Source: Flavobacterium sp. (GTDB taxonomy: Bacteria > Bacteroidota > Bacteroidia > Flavobacteriales > Flavobacteriaceae). From it: 5,874 bases of DNA. Below, in pieces: positions 1 through 5,874 of the stretch. The position numbers and the translations under genes are program-made. Every line of letters starts with the position of its first letter. The stretch's first letter is position 1. Location of the stretch: the NCBI GenBank assembly GCA_023253295.1, contig JALRGZ010000206.1, forward strand, positions 1 through 5,874. The letters run 5' to 3'. The notes below the pieces were generated by a model. The model was not told the DNA's origin. It did not search any database and worked only from the letters and a program-made list of their open reading frames with translations.

Positions 1-927
1 GATTTTATTGAAGATCTTAAGAAAAAGGGGTACATCAAAGATGAATTAAAAGACGATGGAACTTCTGGTTTAGGTATTACTGCGAAAACTGAAAGAGCGA
101 TTCGGCAACAGGCTTTAGATCAGATTTTCGGAAAATTGAAACGTTCCGGAAACGGAAATCACAAAACAAAATTTTCCGGTAATGGTGATGAACATACTGG
201 AGAGTTTAGGGAATTTCATTTTGGCGACAGCCTCGAACGAATTTCTTTGACGGAGAGTTTACGCAATGCCCAGATTAACAATGGAGTTGATAATTTTATG
301 CTGACCGAAAATGATTTGGTCGTTGAAGATGCTCAATATAAAGCCCAAATGAGTACTGTTTTAATGATTGATATAAGTCACAGTATGATTTTGTATGGAG
401 AAGATCGCATAACTCCGGCTAAAAAAGTGGCTATGGCATTGGCTGAACTGATTACGACACGTTATCCTAAAGATACTTTGGATATTTTGGTTTTTGGAAA
501 TGATGCCTGGCCAATAGCTATCAAAGATTTACCTTATTTAAAAGTAGGGCCTTTTCACACCAATACGGTTGCGGGCTTGCAATTGGCTATGGATATGTTA
601 CGAAGAAAACGTAATACCAACAAACAAATTTTTATGATTACAGATGGGAAACCCAGTTGTGTAAAAGAACGGGATGGATCCTATTATATGAATAGTAATG
701 GTTTGGACGAGTATATTGTGGATAAATGTTATACTCAGGCGCAACAGGCCCGAAAACTCCATATTCCTATTACGACTTTCATGATTGCATCAGATCCTTA
801 TTTACAAAAATTTGTCAAAAGATTTACTGAAGCCAATCAGGGAAAAGCATTTTACACAGGATTAAAAGGTTTAGGTGAAATGATTTTTGAGGATTATGAA
901 ACCAATCGAAAAAAACGAATTAAGTAA
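1..927 (+). CDS. vWA-domain protein (COG4867-like), 5' end missing
   Basis: This is the C-terminal 308 residues of a von Willebrand factor A domain protein. The frame is open from base 1, so the true start lies left of the window. The first ~55 visible residues hold a helical segment (LGITAKTERAIRQQALDQIF), which resembles the 'LTPRAIRRIG..AL' region ahead of the vWA domain in COG4867 proteins. A short glycine/charged linker and an FHFGDSLERISLTESL segment follow. The vWA domain spans about residues 115-300 and has a complete MIDAS metal site: D124-x-S126-x-S128 in MIDISHSM, T187 in HTNT, and D215 in MITDGKPS. There is no signal peptide or membrane segment in the visible part, so it is probably cytosolic. 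It lies 79 nt ahead of an AAA+ ATPase on the same strand, and the two probably form one operon and complex, with the vWA protein binding a partner or substrate through its bound Mg2+. The family assignment is by remembered motif similarity, and the cellular target is unknown. Confidence 0.88.
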   Translation, partial: DFIEDLKKKGYIKDELKDDGTSGLGITAKTERAIRQQALDQIFGKLKRSGNGNHKTKFSGNGDEHTGEFREFHFGDSLERISLTESLRNAQINNGVDNFMLTENDLVVEDAQYKAQMSTVLMIDISHSMILYGEDRITPAKKVAMALAELITTRYPKDTLDILVFGNDAWPIAIKDLPYLKVGPFHTNTVAGLQLAMDMLRRKRNTNKQIFMITDGKPSCVKERDGSYYMNSNGLDEYIVDKCYTQAQQARKLHIPITTFMIASDPYLQKFVKRFTEANQGKAFYTGLKGLGEMIFEDYETNRKKRIK

Positions 928-963
928 ATTAAAAGCTAGAAAGCAGATAGTAGAGTTTAAAAA

Positions 964-991
964 CTTTGCGTAAAGCATTGCGGACTTTGCG
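964..991. repeat. Degenerate CTTTGCG triple repeat between genes
   Basis: The 79-nt gap between the vWA and AAA+ genes holds three near-identical heptamers: CTTTGCG (964-970), CATTGCG (976-982) and CTTTGCG (985-991). They start 12 and 9 nt apart. Two exact ACTTTGCG octamers start at 963 and 984. The block is flanked by TTTAAAA-type sequence on the left and GGTTAAAAA on the right, and it is clearly richer in G+C than the surrounding spacer. From memory, similar 'CTTTGCG..CTTTGCGGTTAAA' strings recur in intergenic regions of Flavobacterium genomes, so this is probably one copy of a dispersed repeat. It ends 15 nt before the ATG of the ATPase gene, so it lies in that gene's leader. Its function is unknown. 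Confidence 0.6.
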
Positions 992-1006
992 GTTAAAAAT
1001 AAAAGT

Positions 1007-2470
1007 ATGAAAATAGAAAATATAAAAACCTTAGGAGAATTAAAGGCTTCGGGATATCAAAGTAAAAGTATCAAAGACGAATTAAGAGATAATCTTCGTG
1101 AAAAAATTAAATCTGGAGTTCCAACATTTGAAGGGATTCATGGTTTTGAAAATAGTGTTATTCCTGAAATGGAAAGAGCTATTCTTTCAAGACATAATAT
1201 TAATCTGTTAGGACTTCGTGGTCAGGCTAAAACCCGATTAGCCCGAAAAATGGTAGAATTATTAGATGAATACATCCCCTATGTGAGCGGTTCAGAAATT
1301 AATGATGATCCAATATGTCCAATTTCCAGATATGCCAAAGATATAATTGCTGCAAAAGGTGACGAAACACCTGTTTCCTGGTTACACCGAAGCGAACGAT
1401 TTTATGAAAAATTAGCCACTCCAGATGTGACAGTTGCCGATTTGATTGGAGATGTAGATCCAATTAAAGCAGCTAATTTAAAGCTTTCTTACGCAGATGA
1501 TCGTGTGATTCATTTTGGGATGATACCGCGTGCCAATCGCTGTATTTTTGTAATTAATGAGTTACCTGATTTACAAGCCAGAATTCAGGTTGCCTTATTT
1601 AATATTTTGCAGGAAGGCGATATTCAGATTCGCGGATTTAAATTGCGTATGCCATTAGATATGCAATTTATATTTACGGCTAATCCTGAAGATTATACTA
1701 ATAGAGGTAGTATTGTTACACCTTTGAAAGACAGAATTGGTTCTCAAATTTTAACGCATTATCCTGAAGATATTAAGATTGCCAGAGCAATAACGGAACA
1801 GGAAGCTAAATTGGATGATGAACAGGATAACATTGTTTATGTTCCTTCCTTAGCTAAAGATTTATTGGAACAAATAAGTTTTGAAGCCAGAGATAGTGAA
1901 TATATTGATCATAAAAGCGGAGTAAGCGCCCGAATGAGTATAACCGCTTTTGAAAATTTAATGAGTACGGCCGAACGTCGTGCTTTGAAATCAGGAGTTG
2001 ATAAGACCACAGTTCGGTTATCTGATTTTATGGGGGTTATTCCTGCTATTACGGGCAAAGTGGAGTTGGTTTACGAAGGCGAGCAGGAGGGAGCTGCTTT
2101 TGTAGCGGAGCATTTAATTGCGGCTGCGGTGCGTACTTTATTTCCGGCTTATTTTCCTAAGATTGAAAAATTAGAGAAGCCAAATGAAAAAAATGCTTAT
2201 TCCGATTTGATTGAGTGGTTTTTTGCCGAAAGTGGTTTTGAATTATTAGATGATTGTTCAGAAGAAGAATACCAAAGAATTTTAGGGGCAATTGTTCCTT
2301 TGGAAATTTTGTTAAAACAATACCAGCCTGATTTAGCCAAAGAAGATAAGTTTTTCGTGAAAGAATTTGTACTTTGGGGATTAGTGGAATATCGAAAGTT
2401 AAGTAAAGACAGAATTTCAGAAGGTTACCAGTTTAAAGATATTTACGGAAGTTATATTAGCAAACTATAA
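1007..2470 (+). CDS. MoxR/ChlI-like AAA+ ATPase paired with vWA protein
   Basis: This 487-residue AAA+ ATPase belongs to the magnesium-chelatase-I/MoxR clade (COG1239-like). Visible motifs, in order: a helical N-terminus (1-45); Walker A G69-LRGQA-K75-T76, where Ala replaces the glycine usual before the lysine; an insert around 95-160 with TVADLIGDVDP; a Walker B region FVINELPDL in which N184-E185 replaces Asp-Glu; the helix-2 insert typical of this clade (LFNILQEGDIQIRG, 198-210); sensor 1 in FTANPEDY (N226); a likely arginine finger at R243 in PLKDRIG; and a sensor-2-type arginine at R309 in SARMS. Residues ~350-487 form an acidic helical C-terminal region I do not recognise. The ATG at 1007 is the first methionine and has only A-rich sequence upstream, as is usual in Bacteroidota. 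With the vWA protein it probably forms a cytosolic remodelling or chelatase-like complex. Automated pipelines may label it a sigma-54-interacting regulator or Mg-chelatase. I see no DNA-binding domain, and nothing here links it to chlorophyll or cobalamin synthesis. Confidence 0.88.
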   Translation: MKIENIKTLGELKASGYQSKSIKDELRDNLREKIKSGVPTFEGIHGFENSVIPEMERAILSRHNINLLGLRGQAKTRLARKMVELLDEYIPYVSGSEINDDPICPISRYAKDIIAAKGDETPVSWLHRSERFYEKLATPDVTVADLIGDVDPIKAANLKLSYADDRVIHFGMIPRANRCIFVINELPDLQARIQVALFNILQEGDIQIRGFKLRMPLDMQFIFTANPEDYTNRGSIVTPLKDRIGSQILTHYPEDIKIARAITEQEAKLDDEQDNIVYVPSLAKDLLEQISFEARDSEYIDHKSGVSARMSITAFENLMSTAERRALKSGVDKTTVRLSDFMGVIPAITGKVELVYEGEQEGAAFVAEHLIAAAVRTLFPAYFPKIEKLEKPNEKNAYSDLIEWFFAESGFELLDDCSEEEYQRILGAIVPLEILLKQYQPDLAKEDKFFVKEFVLWGLVEYRKLSKDRISEGYQFKDIYGSYISKL

Positions 2471-2507
2471 CTTGAGCTAATGACGTTTTAGTAATTAAAT
2501 TATAAAT

Positions 2508-2548
2508 AAAAAGTTCTTCATCTCTGTATGGAAATGAAGAACTTTTTT
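2508..2548. terminator. Bidirectional intrinsic terminator
   Basis: A perfect 14-bp inverted repeat pairs 2508-2521 (AAAAAGTTCTTCAT) with 2534-2547 around a 12-nt loop. The arm ends in A5 on one side and a T6 run (2543-2548) on the other, so the transcript from either strand ends in a U tract. It sits in the 92-nt gap between the converging ATPase gene (stop at 2470) and transporter gene (stop at 2563), where a shared terminator is expected. Confidence 0.92.
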
Positions 2549-2562
2549 GATTTTAAATGCAA

Positions 2563-3891
2563 TTATTTATTAAGTGTCATGCGACCATAATTGGCAACAA
2601 CAGCCAGGCAGATTAAAGGTAAAATAAAAGAAAAATTCACTTCTGGGATAAAGCCTAAAATTTTTACATCCGAAAAACCAGGCCCACCCCAATCTAAAAT
2701 ACTACCTTGAAAAACAGGCATTAATGCGCCACCTACGATAGCCATTACCAGTCCTGCTGAACCAATTTTAGCTTCGTCTCCCATCCCTTTTAGGGCAATT
2801 CCGTAAATGGTTGGGAACATAATCGACATAAATAATGAAATGCAAATTAAGGAATAAAGCCCTATTGTTCCCGGAAGTAAAATAGCTCCTAAACAACAAC
2901 TTACACCTCCAATACCAAAAAGCATCAGAATTTTGGAAGGATTTATGGTTCGCATTAAAGCAGTACCAATCCATCTTCCTGTTAAGAAAATAATCATTGC
3001 CGAAATATTATACCAGGAGGCAGTTAATTGTTGGTCAGCAGCTAATCCTTCATTGATATTATCAACATATTGGAAAATGAAGGTCCAGCACATGATTTGG
3101 GCTCCCACATAAAAGGCTTGTGCAATTACTCCTTGTAAATACGTTTTATTTGCAAATAATTTTTTGAATGATTCCGAAATAGACATTTTATCATGATCCG
3201 CAGTTTTAGGAATTTTGGTAAAAAGTATAATAACCATAATGCTTAAAACTACTAATCCTAAAATGATGTAAGGAATACTGATTACACCTAAGTCATTCTC
3301 ACGAATGGATGCTTTTGCAGTTTCAGATAAGCTATCGTAAATTAAATTTCCCGCAGTGTCTTTATCATCTGAACGAAGTGCTGAAATAACAAATTGTTGC
3401 GCTACAATCATTCCCATTAAAGAACCAACAGGGTTAAAAGATTGTGCTAAATTCAATCTTCTGGTTGCTGTTTCACTATCACCCAAAGCTAAAATTAAGG
3501 GATTAGATGTGGTTTCTAAAAAAGCTAATCCACAGGTGATTACCCAAAGTGAAATTAGGAAAAAATTATAGTCTTGGTAGGCGGCTGCCGGATAAAATAA
3601 AAATGCTCCTGAAGCGTATAAACACAATCCTAAAATTATTCCTGATTTGTAACTGTATTTTCTAATAAATAAGGCTGCAGGCAAGGCCATAAAGAAATAA
3701 CCAAAGTAGAAGGCAAACTGCACTAATGAAGCTTGCATATTTGATAATTCAGGCATTACTTTTTTAAAGGCAGAAACCATTGGGTTTGTTAAGTCATTGG
3801 CAACTCCCCATAATGCAAATAATGAAGTAATTATGATAAATGGGAAAAGTAAATCTCTTTTTACGACAACGGCCGAAGTGGATTGATTCAT
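2563..3891 (-). CDS. fucP: FucP-type MFS sugar:H+ symporter
   Basis: This 442-residue, strongly hydrophobic protein (about 12 membrane helices expected) is close in length to E. coli FucP (about 438) and aligns to it by eye along its length. Examples are LVQFAFYFGYFFMALPAAL against LIQSAFYFGYFIIPIPAGI, the shared YFGYF and SYK.GII segments, FLETTSNP against CLETAANP, RLNLAQSFNPVG against RLNLAQTFNSFG, YVGAQIMCWTF against YVGAQTACWSY, and MSIMFPTIYG against MSIQYPTIFS. The residues matching E. coli E135 and N162 are kept (E126, N153). The residue matching the proton-coupling D46 is N36, while D33 replaces E. coli N43. It would import L-fucose, or a related 6-deoxy or L-sugar, with protons across the inner membrane. 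It is the last gene of the minus-strand cluster, 91 nt after the short-chain dehydrogenase gene with a hairpin between them. The ATG at 3891 fits the N-terminus, with KRD just ahead of helix 1. Substrate is inferred from the neighbouring genes; FucP-like carriers also take glucose, galactose or other sugars. Confidence 0.9.
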   Translation of the reverse strand: MNQSTSAVVVKRDLLFPFIIITSLFALWGVANDLTNPMVSAFKKVMPELSNMQASLVQFAFYFGYFFMALPAALFIRKYSYKSGIILGLCLYASGAFLFYPAAAYQDYNFFLISLWVITCGLAFLETTSNPLILALGDSETATRRLNLAQSFNPVGSLMGMIVAQQFVISALRSDDKDTAGNLIYDSLSETAKASIRENDLGVISIPYIILGLVVLSIMVIILFTKIPKTADHDKMSISESFKKLFANKTYLQGVIAQAFYVGAQIMCWTFIFQYVDNINEGLAADQQLTASWYNISAMIIFLTGRWIGTALMRTINPSKILMLFGIGGVSCCLGAILLPGTIGLYSLICISLFMSIMFPTIYGIALKGMGDEAKIGSAGLVMAIVGGALMPVFQGSILDWGGPGFSDVKILGFIPEVNFSFILPLICLAVVANYGRMTLNK

Positions 3892-3930
3892 TTGTTTAAT
3901 AATTTAAAGGTTGGGTTGATTGGTTTAATA

Positions 3931-3964
3931 AAAGAACAAATCACAAGGAGTTATGATTTGTTCT
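3931..3964 (-). terminator. Intercistronic terminator-like hairpin before fucP
   Basis: A perfect 11-bp inverted repeat (AGAACAAATCA, 3933-3943, with its complement at 3954-3964) encloses a 10-nt loop. Read on the minus strand, the stem is followed by a broken T tract (TTCTTTTATT). That suits a weak intrinsic terminator, attenuator or mRNA-stabilising 3' hairpin after the short-chain dehydrogenase gene. The plus strand has no T tract after the stem, so it is not bidirectional. Only 3 of the 11 pairs are G-C, so readthrough into fucP is plausible. An operator role for the dyad cannot be excluded. Confidence 0.62.
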
Positions 3965-3982
3965 ACATCAGTTTTATGTTAT

Positions 3983-4774
3983 TTATTCAGTTAGTAAAGC
4001 ACGGTCCAGATGAACGTAACCTCCGTCACAAAATATAAATTGTCCTGTTGTATGGGATGATCTTTCAGAAATAGTGAATAAACAGGTATCTGCAATTTCA
4101 TCCGGGGTTGTCATCCGGTTTTCCAATGGGATTTTCTTAACGATAGATTGTAATTTTTCCTCTCCGTTTTCTAAGGTTTTAATCCAATTATCGTAAGCAG
4201 GAGTCCAGCTTTCAGCAATGATAATCGCATTTACTCGGATGGAATATTTGATTAAATCTACTGCCCATTCGCGTGTTAGTCCTAAAACACCACCTTTGGC
4301 AGCTGCGTATCCTGAAGTTCCTCCTTGTCCTGTTAAACCTACTTTTGAACCAATATTTAAAATAGGTCCTTTAGAAGCTTTTAGATAAGGTAATGCATTT
4401 TTTACGGTTACAAAGTAACTTACCATGTTTAGCTTCAAAGAATCCATAAATTCTTCGTAAGAAGCATCAAGTCCGGCACCGTCATTAACCCCTACATTAT
4501 TGATTAAGGCATCAATACGACCGTATTTTTCAGCAATTTTTGCTATTGCATTTTCAATTTCGGTAGGATTGGTTACGTCTGTTTTACAAAATAAACCGTC
4601 AATTCCTTTTTTTTGCAATTCTTCTATGTATCCAAAACCTCTGTCGTTTCTGTCGATAACAGCAGGAATAGCTCCTTCGTCAGCTAAATGCTGTAAGATG
4701 GTTTCTCCAATACTTCCTTTAATACCTGCAGCCCCGGTAATTACGACTACTTTTCCTTTTAATCCTAAATCCAT
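3983..4774 (-). CDS. Short-chain dehydrogenase, probable L-fucose dehydrogenase
   Basis: This 263-residue classical-size SDR has a Rossmann nucleotide-binding fold. The glycine loop is TGAAGIKGSIG (residues 14-24), longer than the usual TGxxxGxG. D41 at the end of strand 2 (AVIDRNDR) suggests NAD+ rather than NADP+. TDV at 65-67 and NNVG at 92-95 follow. The catalytic set is complete: N116 (KLNMVSY), S143 (NIGSKVG), Y156 and K160 (YAAAK). After VNA (181-183) the common PG motif is replaced by IIIAESWTPAY. The A-E-x-x-TP-x-Y pattern and the end RSSHTTGQFIFCDGGYVHLDRAL match what I remember of bacterial L-fucose dehydrogenases. The likely reaction is oxidation of L-fucose (possibly also L-galactose or D-arabinose) at C1 to the lactone, in the cytosol. 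Its ATG lies 3 nt after the stop of the lactonase gene, so the two are probably translationally coupled. The main alternative is the later 2-keto-3-deoxy-L-fuconate dehydrogenase step, which is also carried out by SDRs. Confidence 0.85.
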   Translation of the reverse strand: MDLGLKGKVVVITGAAGIKGSIGETILQHLADEGAIPAVIDRNDRGFGYIEELQKKGIDGLFCKTDVTNPTEIENAIAKIAEKYGRIDALINNVGVNDGAGLDASYEEFMDSLKLNMVSYFVTVKNALPYLKASKGPILNIGSKVGLTGQGGTSGYAAAKGGVLGLTREWAVDLIKYSIRVNAIIIAESWTPAYDNWIKTLENGEEKLQSIVKKIPLENRMTTPDEIADTCLFTISERSSHTTGQFIFCDGGYVHLDRALLTE

Positions 4775-4777
4775 AAT

Positions 4778-5605
4778 TTATAAGTTATAAAATTGCATTG
4801 CATTTGCTCCCATGATGGCAGCTTGGTCTTTTGTGCTTAATTTTGCAATAAAATTGGTTACTAATTCTTTTGTTTTGGTATAATTTCCAGCTACTAAACA
4901 CACTGGCCAGTCAGAACCAAAAAGGATTCTGTTGGCTCCAAATGCATCTAAAACGAGCTGCATATAAGGTTCAATTTGTTCAGCAGTCCAATTGTTATAA
5001 TCAGCTTCAGTGGTCATTCCTGAAAGCTTACAATATACATTTGGATATTCACTGATTGCTTTCATTAAAGTAGCCCAACCATCATAAAATCCGTCTTTTA
5101 TGTACGGTTTTGCAATGTGGTCAATGATAAGTTTTTGTTTAGGAAAGCGCTTTACTAATTCCAAAGCAGCTCCTAGCTGGTGCGGAAAAATAAGAATATC
5201 ATAAGTGAAATTGTATTTTTCCAAAGCAGCAATTCCGTTTAAGAAATCAGGACGTAACATGAAGTTGTGGTCTGCTTCTCCTTGAACTACATGACGGAAT
5301 CCTTTCAGTTTTTGGAAATGACTGTATTTTTCCAATACAGTTTCAATATTGGAAGCTCTTAAATCAACCCAACCAACAATACCTTTGATAAAATCATTTT
5401 TTTGGGCTAAATCCAAAAGAAAATCAGTTTCTGCAAGAGTTTGGTCGGCCTGAACAGCCACACAGCCACCAATACCATTTTCCTGATAAATTGTTTTTAA
5501 ATCTTCCGGTAAGAAGTTCTTACGGATGACTTTCATGTCATCATCAATCCAGGCATGCTTTTCGGCTTCGTAAATCCAAAAATGTTGGTGCGAATCTATT
5601 ACCAT
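4778..5605 (-). CDS. Amidohydrolase (COG3618), probable L-fuconolactonase
   Basis: This 275-residue TIM-barrel amidohydrolase of the COG3618 sugar-lactonase group appears complete. The N-terminus VIDSHQHFW supplies the strand-1 HxH pair (H6, H8). GFRHVVQGE (102-110), the strand-6 metal/active-site histidine in IIDHIAKP (H163), KLSG (193-196) and the strand-8 catalytic aspartate in FGSDWPVC (D232) are all present. The end NAMQFYNL matches the usual NAxxFYxL finish of the family. There is no signal peptide, so it is cytosolic. The expected reaction is hydrolysis of L-fucono-1,4- or 1,5-lactone to L-fuconate, the step after L-fucose dehydrogenase, whose likely gene follows 3 nt downstream. Its ATG is 2 nt after the stop of the preceding dehydrogenase gene, so the three genes are almost certainly one transcript. 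Related lactonases act on L-rhamnono- and L-galactono-lactones; the fucose choice rests on the adjacent FucP and SDR. Confidence 0.87.
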   Translation of the reverse strand: MVIDSHQHFWIYEAEKHAWIDDDMKVIRKNFLPEDLKTIYQENGIGGCVAVQADQTLAETDFLLDLAQKNDFIKGIVGWVDLRASNIETVLEKYSHFQKLKGFRHVVQGEADHNFMLRPDFLNGIAALEKYNFTYDILIFPHQLGAALELVKRFPKQKLIIDHIAKPYIKDGFYDGWATLMKAISEYPNVYCKLSGMTTEADYNNWTAEQIEPYMQLVLDAFGANRILFGSDWPVCLVAGNYTKTKELVTNFIAKLSTKDQAAIMGANAMQFYNL

Positions 5606-5607
5606 AA

Positions 5608-5874
5608 TTATTTTATTTTGAAATCAACAGTAGCTTTGATTACTCCGGTTGCAGGATTTAACCAACTATCAAAATTTTCAATCATTTCTGTATAAGGTAC
5701 ATTATGGCTAATGTAAGATTCTGTTGGGAATTGGTCTAAAATACTGATTACGTGTTCAAAATCTTCAGTGGTTGCATTTCGGCTGCACATTAAAGTCATT
5801 TCTTTGGCGTGAATTGCAGGGTGACTATACGTTAATTCTCCTTTAGATAAACCAACTAAAACAAATCGTCCTCC
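5608..5874 (-). CDS. Medium-chain (Zn-type) dehydrogenase, C-terminal fragment
   Basis: Only the last 88 residues and the stop codon are in the window; the gene continues past the right edge. The frame is open to base 5874 and reads GGRFVLVGLSKGELTYSHP, the end of a Rossmann domain in medium-chain alcohol/polyol dehydrogenases. It then gives HAKEMTLMCSRNATTEDFEHVISIL and a C-terminal segment ending ATVDFKIK. The 'E-x-T-L-x-x-S-R-N-A-x-x-x-D-F' stretch resembles the RspB / L-galactonate 5-dehydrogenase-like branch of zinc-binding dehydrogenases. The catalytic zinc and structural cysteine sites lie upstream and cannot be checked. Its position 2 nt before the lactonase gene suggests an oxidation step in the same pathway, for example of 2-keto-3-deoxy-L-fuconate. 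That role is inferred from context, not shown by the sequence. The methionine at 5799 is internal, not the start. Confidence 0.82.
   Translation of the reverse strand, partial: GGRFVLVGLSKGELTYSHPAIHAKEMTLMCSRNATTEDFEHVISILDQFPTESYISHNVPYTEMIENFDSWLNPATGVIKATVDFKIK

Noticed and set aside
136..927. A separate 263-residue gene starting at TTG 136
   Set aside because: The same frame is open back to base 1 and the upstream residues resemble the region before the vWA domain in COG4867 proteins, so 136 is an internal leucine codon of a gene that begins outside the window.
955..997. Bacteroidota promoter (TTTG ... TAnnTTTG) inside the CTTTGCG repeat
   Set aside because: TTTG occurs twice, but the preceding TA at the right spacing is absent (AAACTTTG, GGACTTTG) and no convincing -33 element is present.
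1007..2470. Sigma-54-dependent transcription activator
   Set aside because: No GAFTGA loop, no response-regulator domain and no helix-turn-helix at the C-terminus; the helix-2 insert and vWA neighbour fit the MoxR/chelatase clade.
2768..2974. 68-residue minus-strand reading frame in another frame of fucP
   Set aside because: Out-of-frame shadow within the conserved transporter coding region.
3356..3571. 71-residue plus-strand reading frame
   Set aside because: It is antisense to fucP, whose protein is clearly real at this place. No family resemblance or initiation context.
4500..4790. 96-residue plus-strand reading frame
   Set aside because: It is antisense to the SDR, including its cofactor-binding loop; its sequence looks like a mirror of conserved SDR codons.
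4870..5055. 61-residue plus-strand reading frame
   Set aside because: Antisense to the conserved C-terminal half of the lactonase, with no recognisable features.
5608..5799. A small 63-residue protein starting at 5799
   Set aside because: The frame stays open to the right edge and encodes the end of a Rossmann domain upstream of this methionine. It is the tail of a larger dehydrogenase.

Overview
The window looks like chromosomal DNA from a Bacteroidota bacterium, most likely Flavobacteriia and probably Flavobacterium or a close relative. The evidence is AT-rich sequence with A/T-rich codons, no Shine-Dalgarno sequences ahead of the starts, very short gene junctions, and a CTTTGCG-type intergenic repeat that I remember as common in Flavobacterium. 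The genus is an inference, since no rRNA or marker gene is present.

Left part, plus strand (1-2470): a gene pair made of a von Willebrand factor A (vWA) protein, cut by the left edge, and a MoxR/magnesium-chelatase-I-like AAA+ ATPase. They are separated by 79 nt that hold a short GC-richer repeat. Such pairs generally act as an ATP-driven remodelling or metal-insertion machine: the AAA+ ring does the work and the MIDAS-bearing vWA protein binds the target or partner. The specific substrate of this family is unknown to me. A strong bidirectional terminator (2508-2547) separates the pair from the converging genes to the right.

Right part, minus strand (5874 down to 2563): a sugar-acid catabolic operon, read right to left. 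It consists of the C-terminal end of a medium-chain (zinc-type) dehydrogenase cut by the right edge, a COG3618 amidohydrolase (probable L-fuconolactonase), a short-chain dehydrogenase (probable L-fucose dehydrogenase) and an MFS transporter of the FucP type. The first three genes are separated by only 2 and 3 nt. The transporter follows after 91 nt that contain a terminator-like hairpin. Together they suggest the non-phosphorylating (oxidative) L-fucose route: uptake by FucP, oxidation to L-fuconolactone, hydrolysis to L-fuconate, then dehydration and a second oxidation by enzymes partly outside the window. No isomerase/kinase/aldolase (FucI/FucK/FucA) gene is visible here.

No RNA genes, CRISPR arrays, insertion sequences or prophage genes were seen, and no gene-free stretch exceeds 100 nt. 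The most open biology is the vWA/AAA+ pair, a conserved but functionally unassigned system with unusual Walker motifs. The most specific oddity is the FucP-like transporter, in which the proton-coupling aspartate of E. coli FucP appears shifted by one helical turn.
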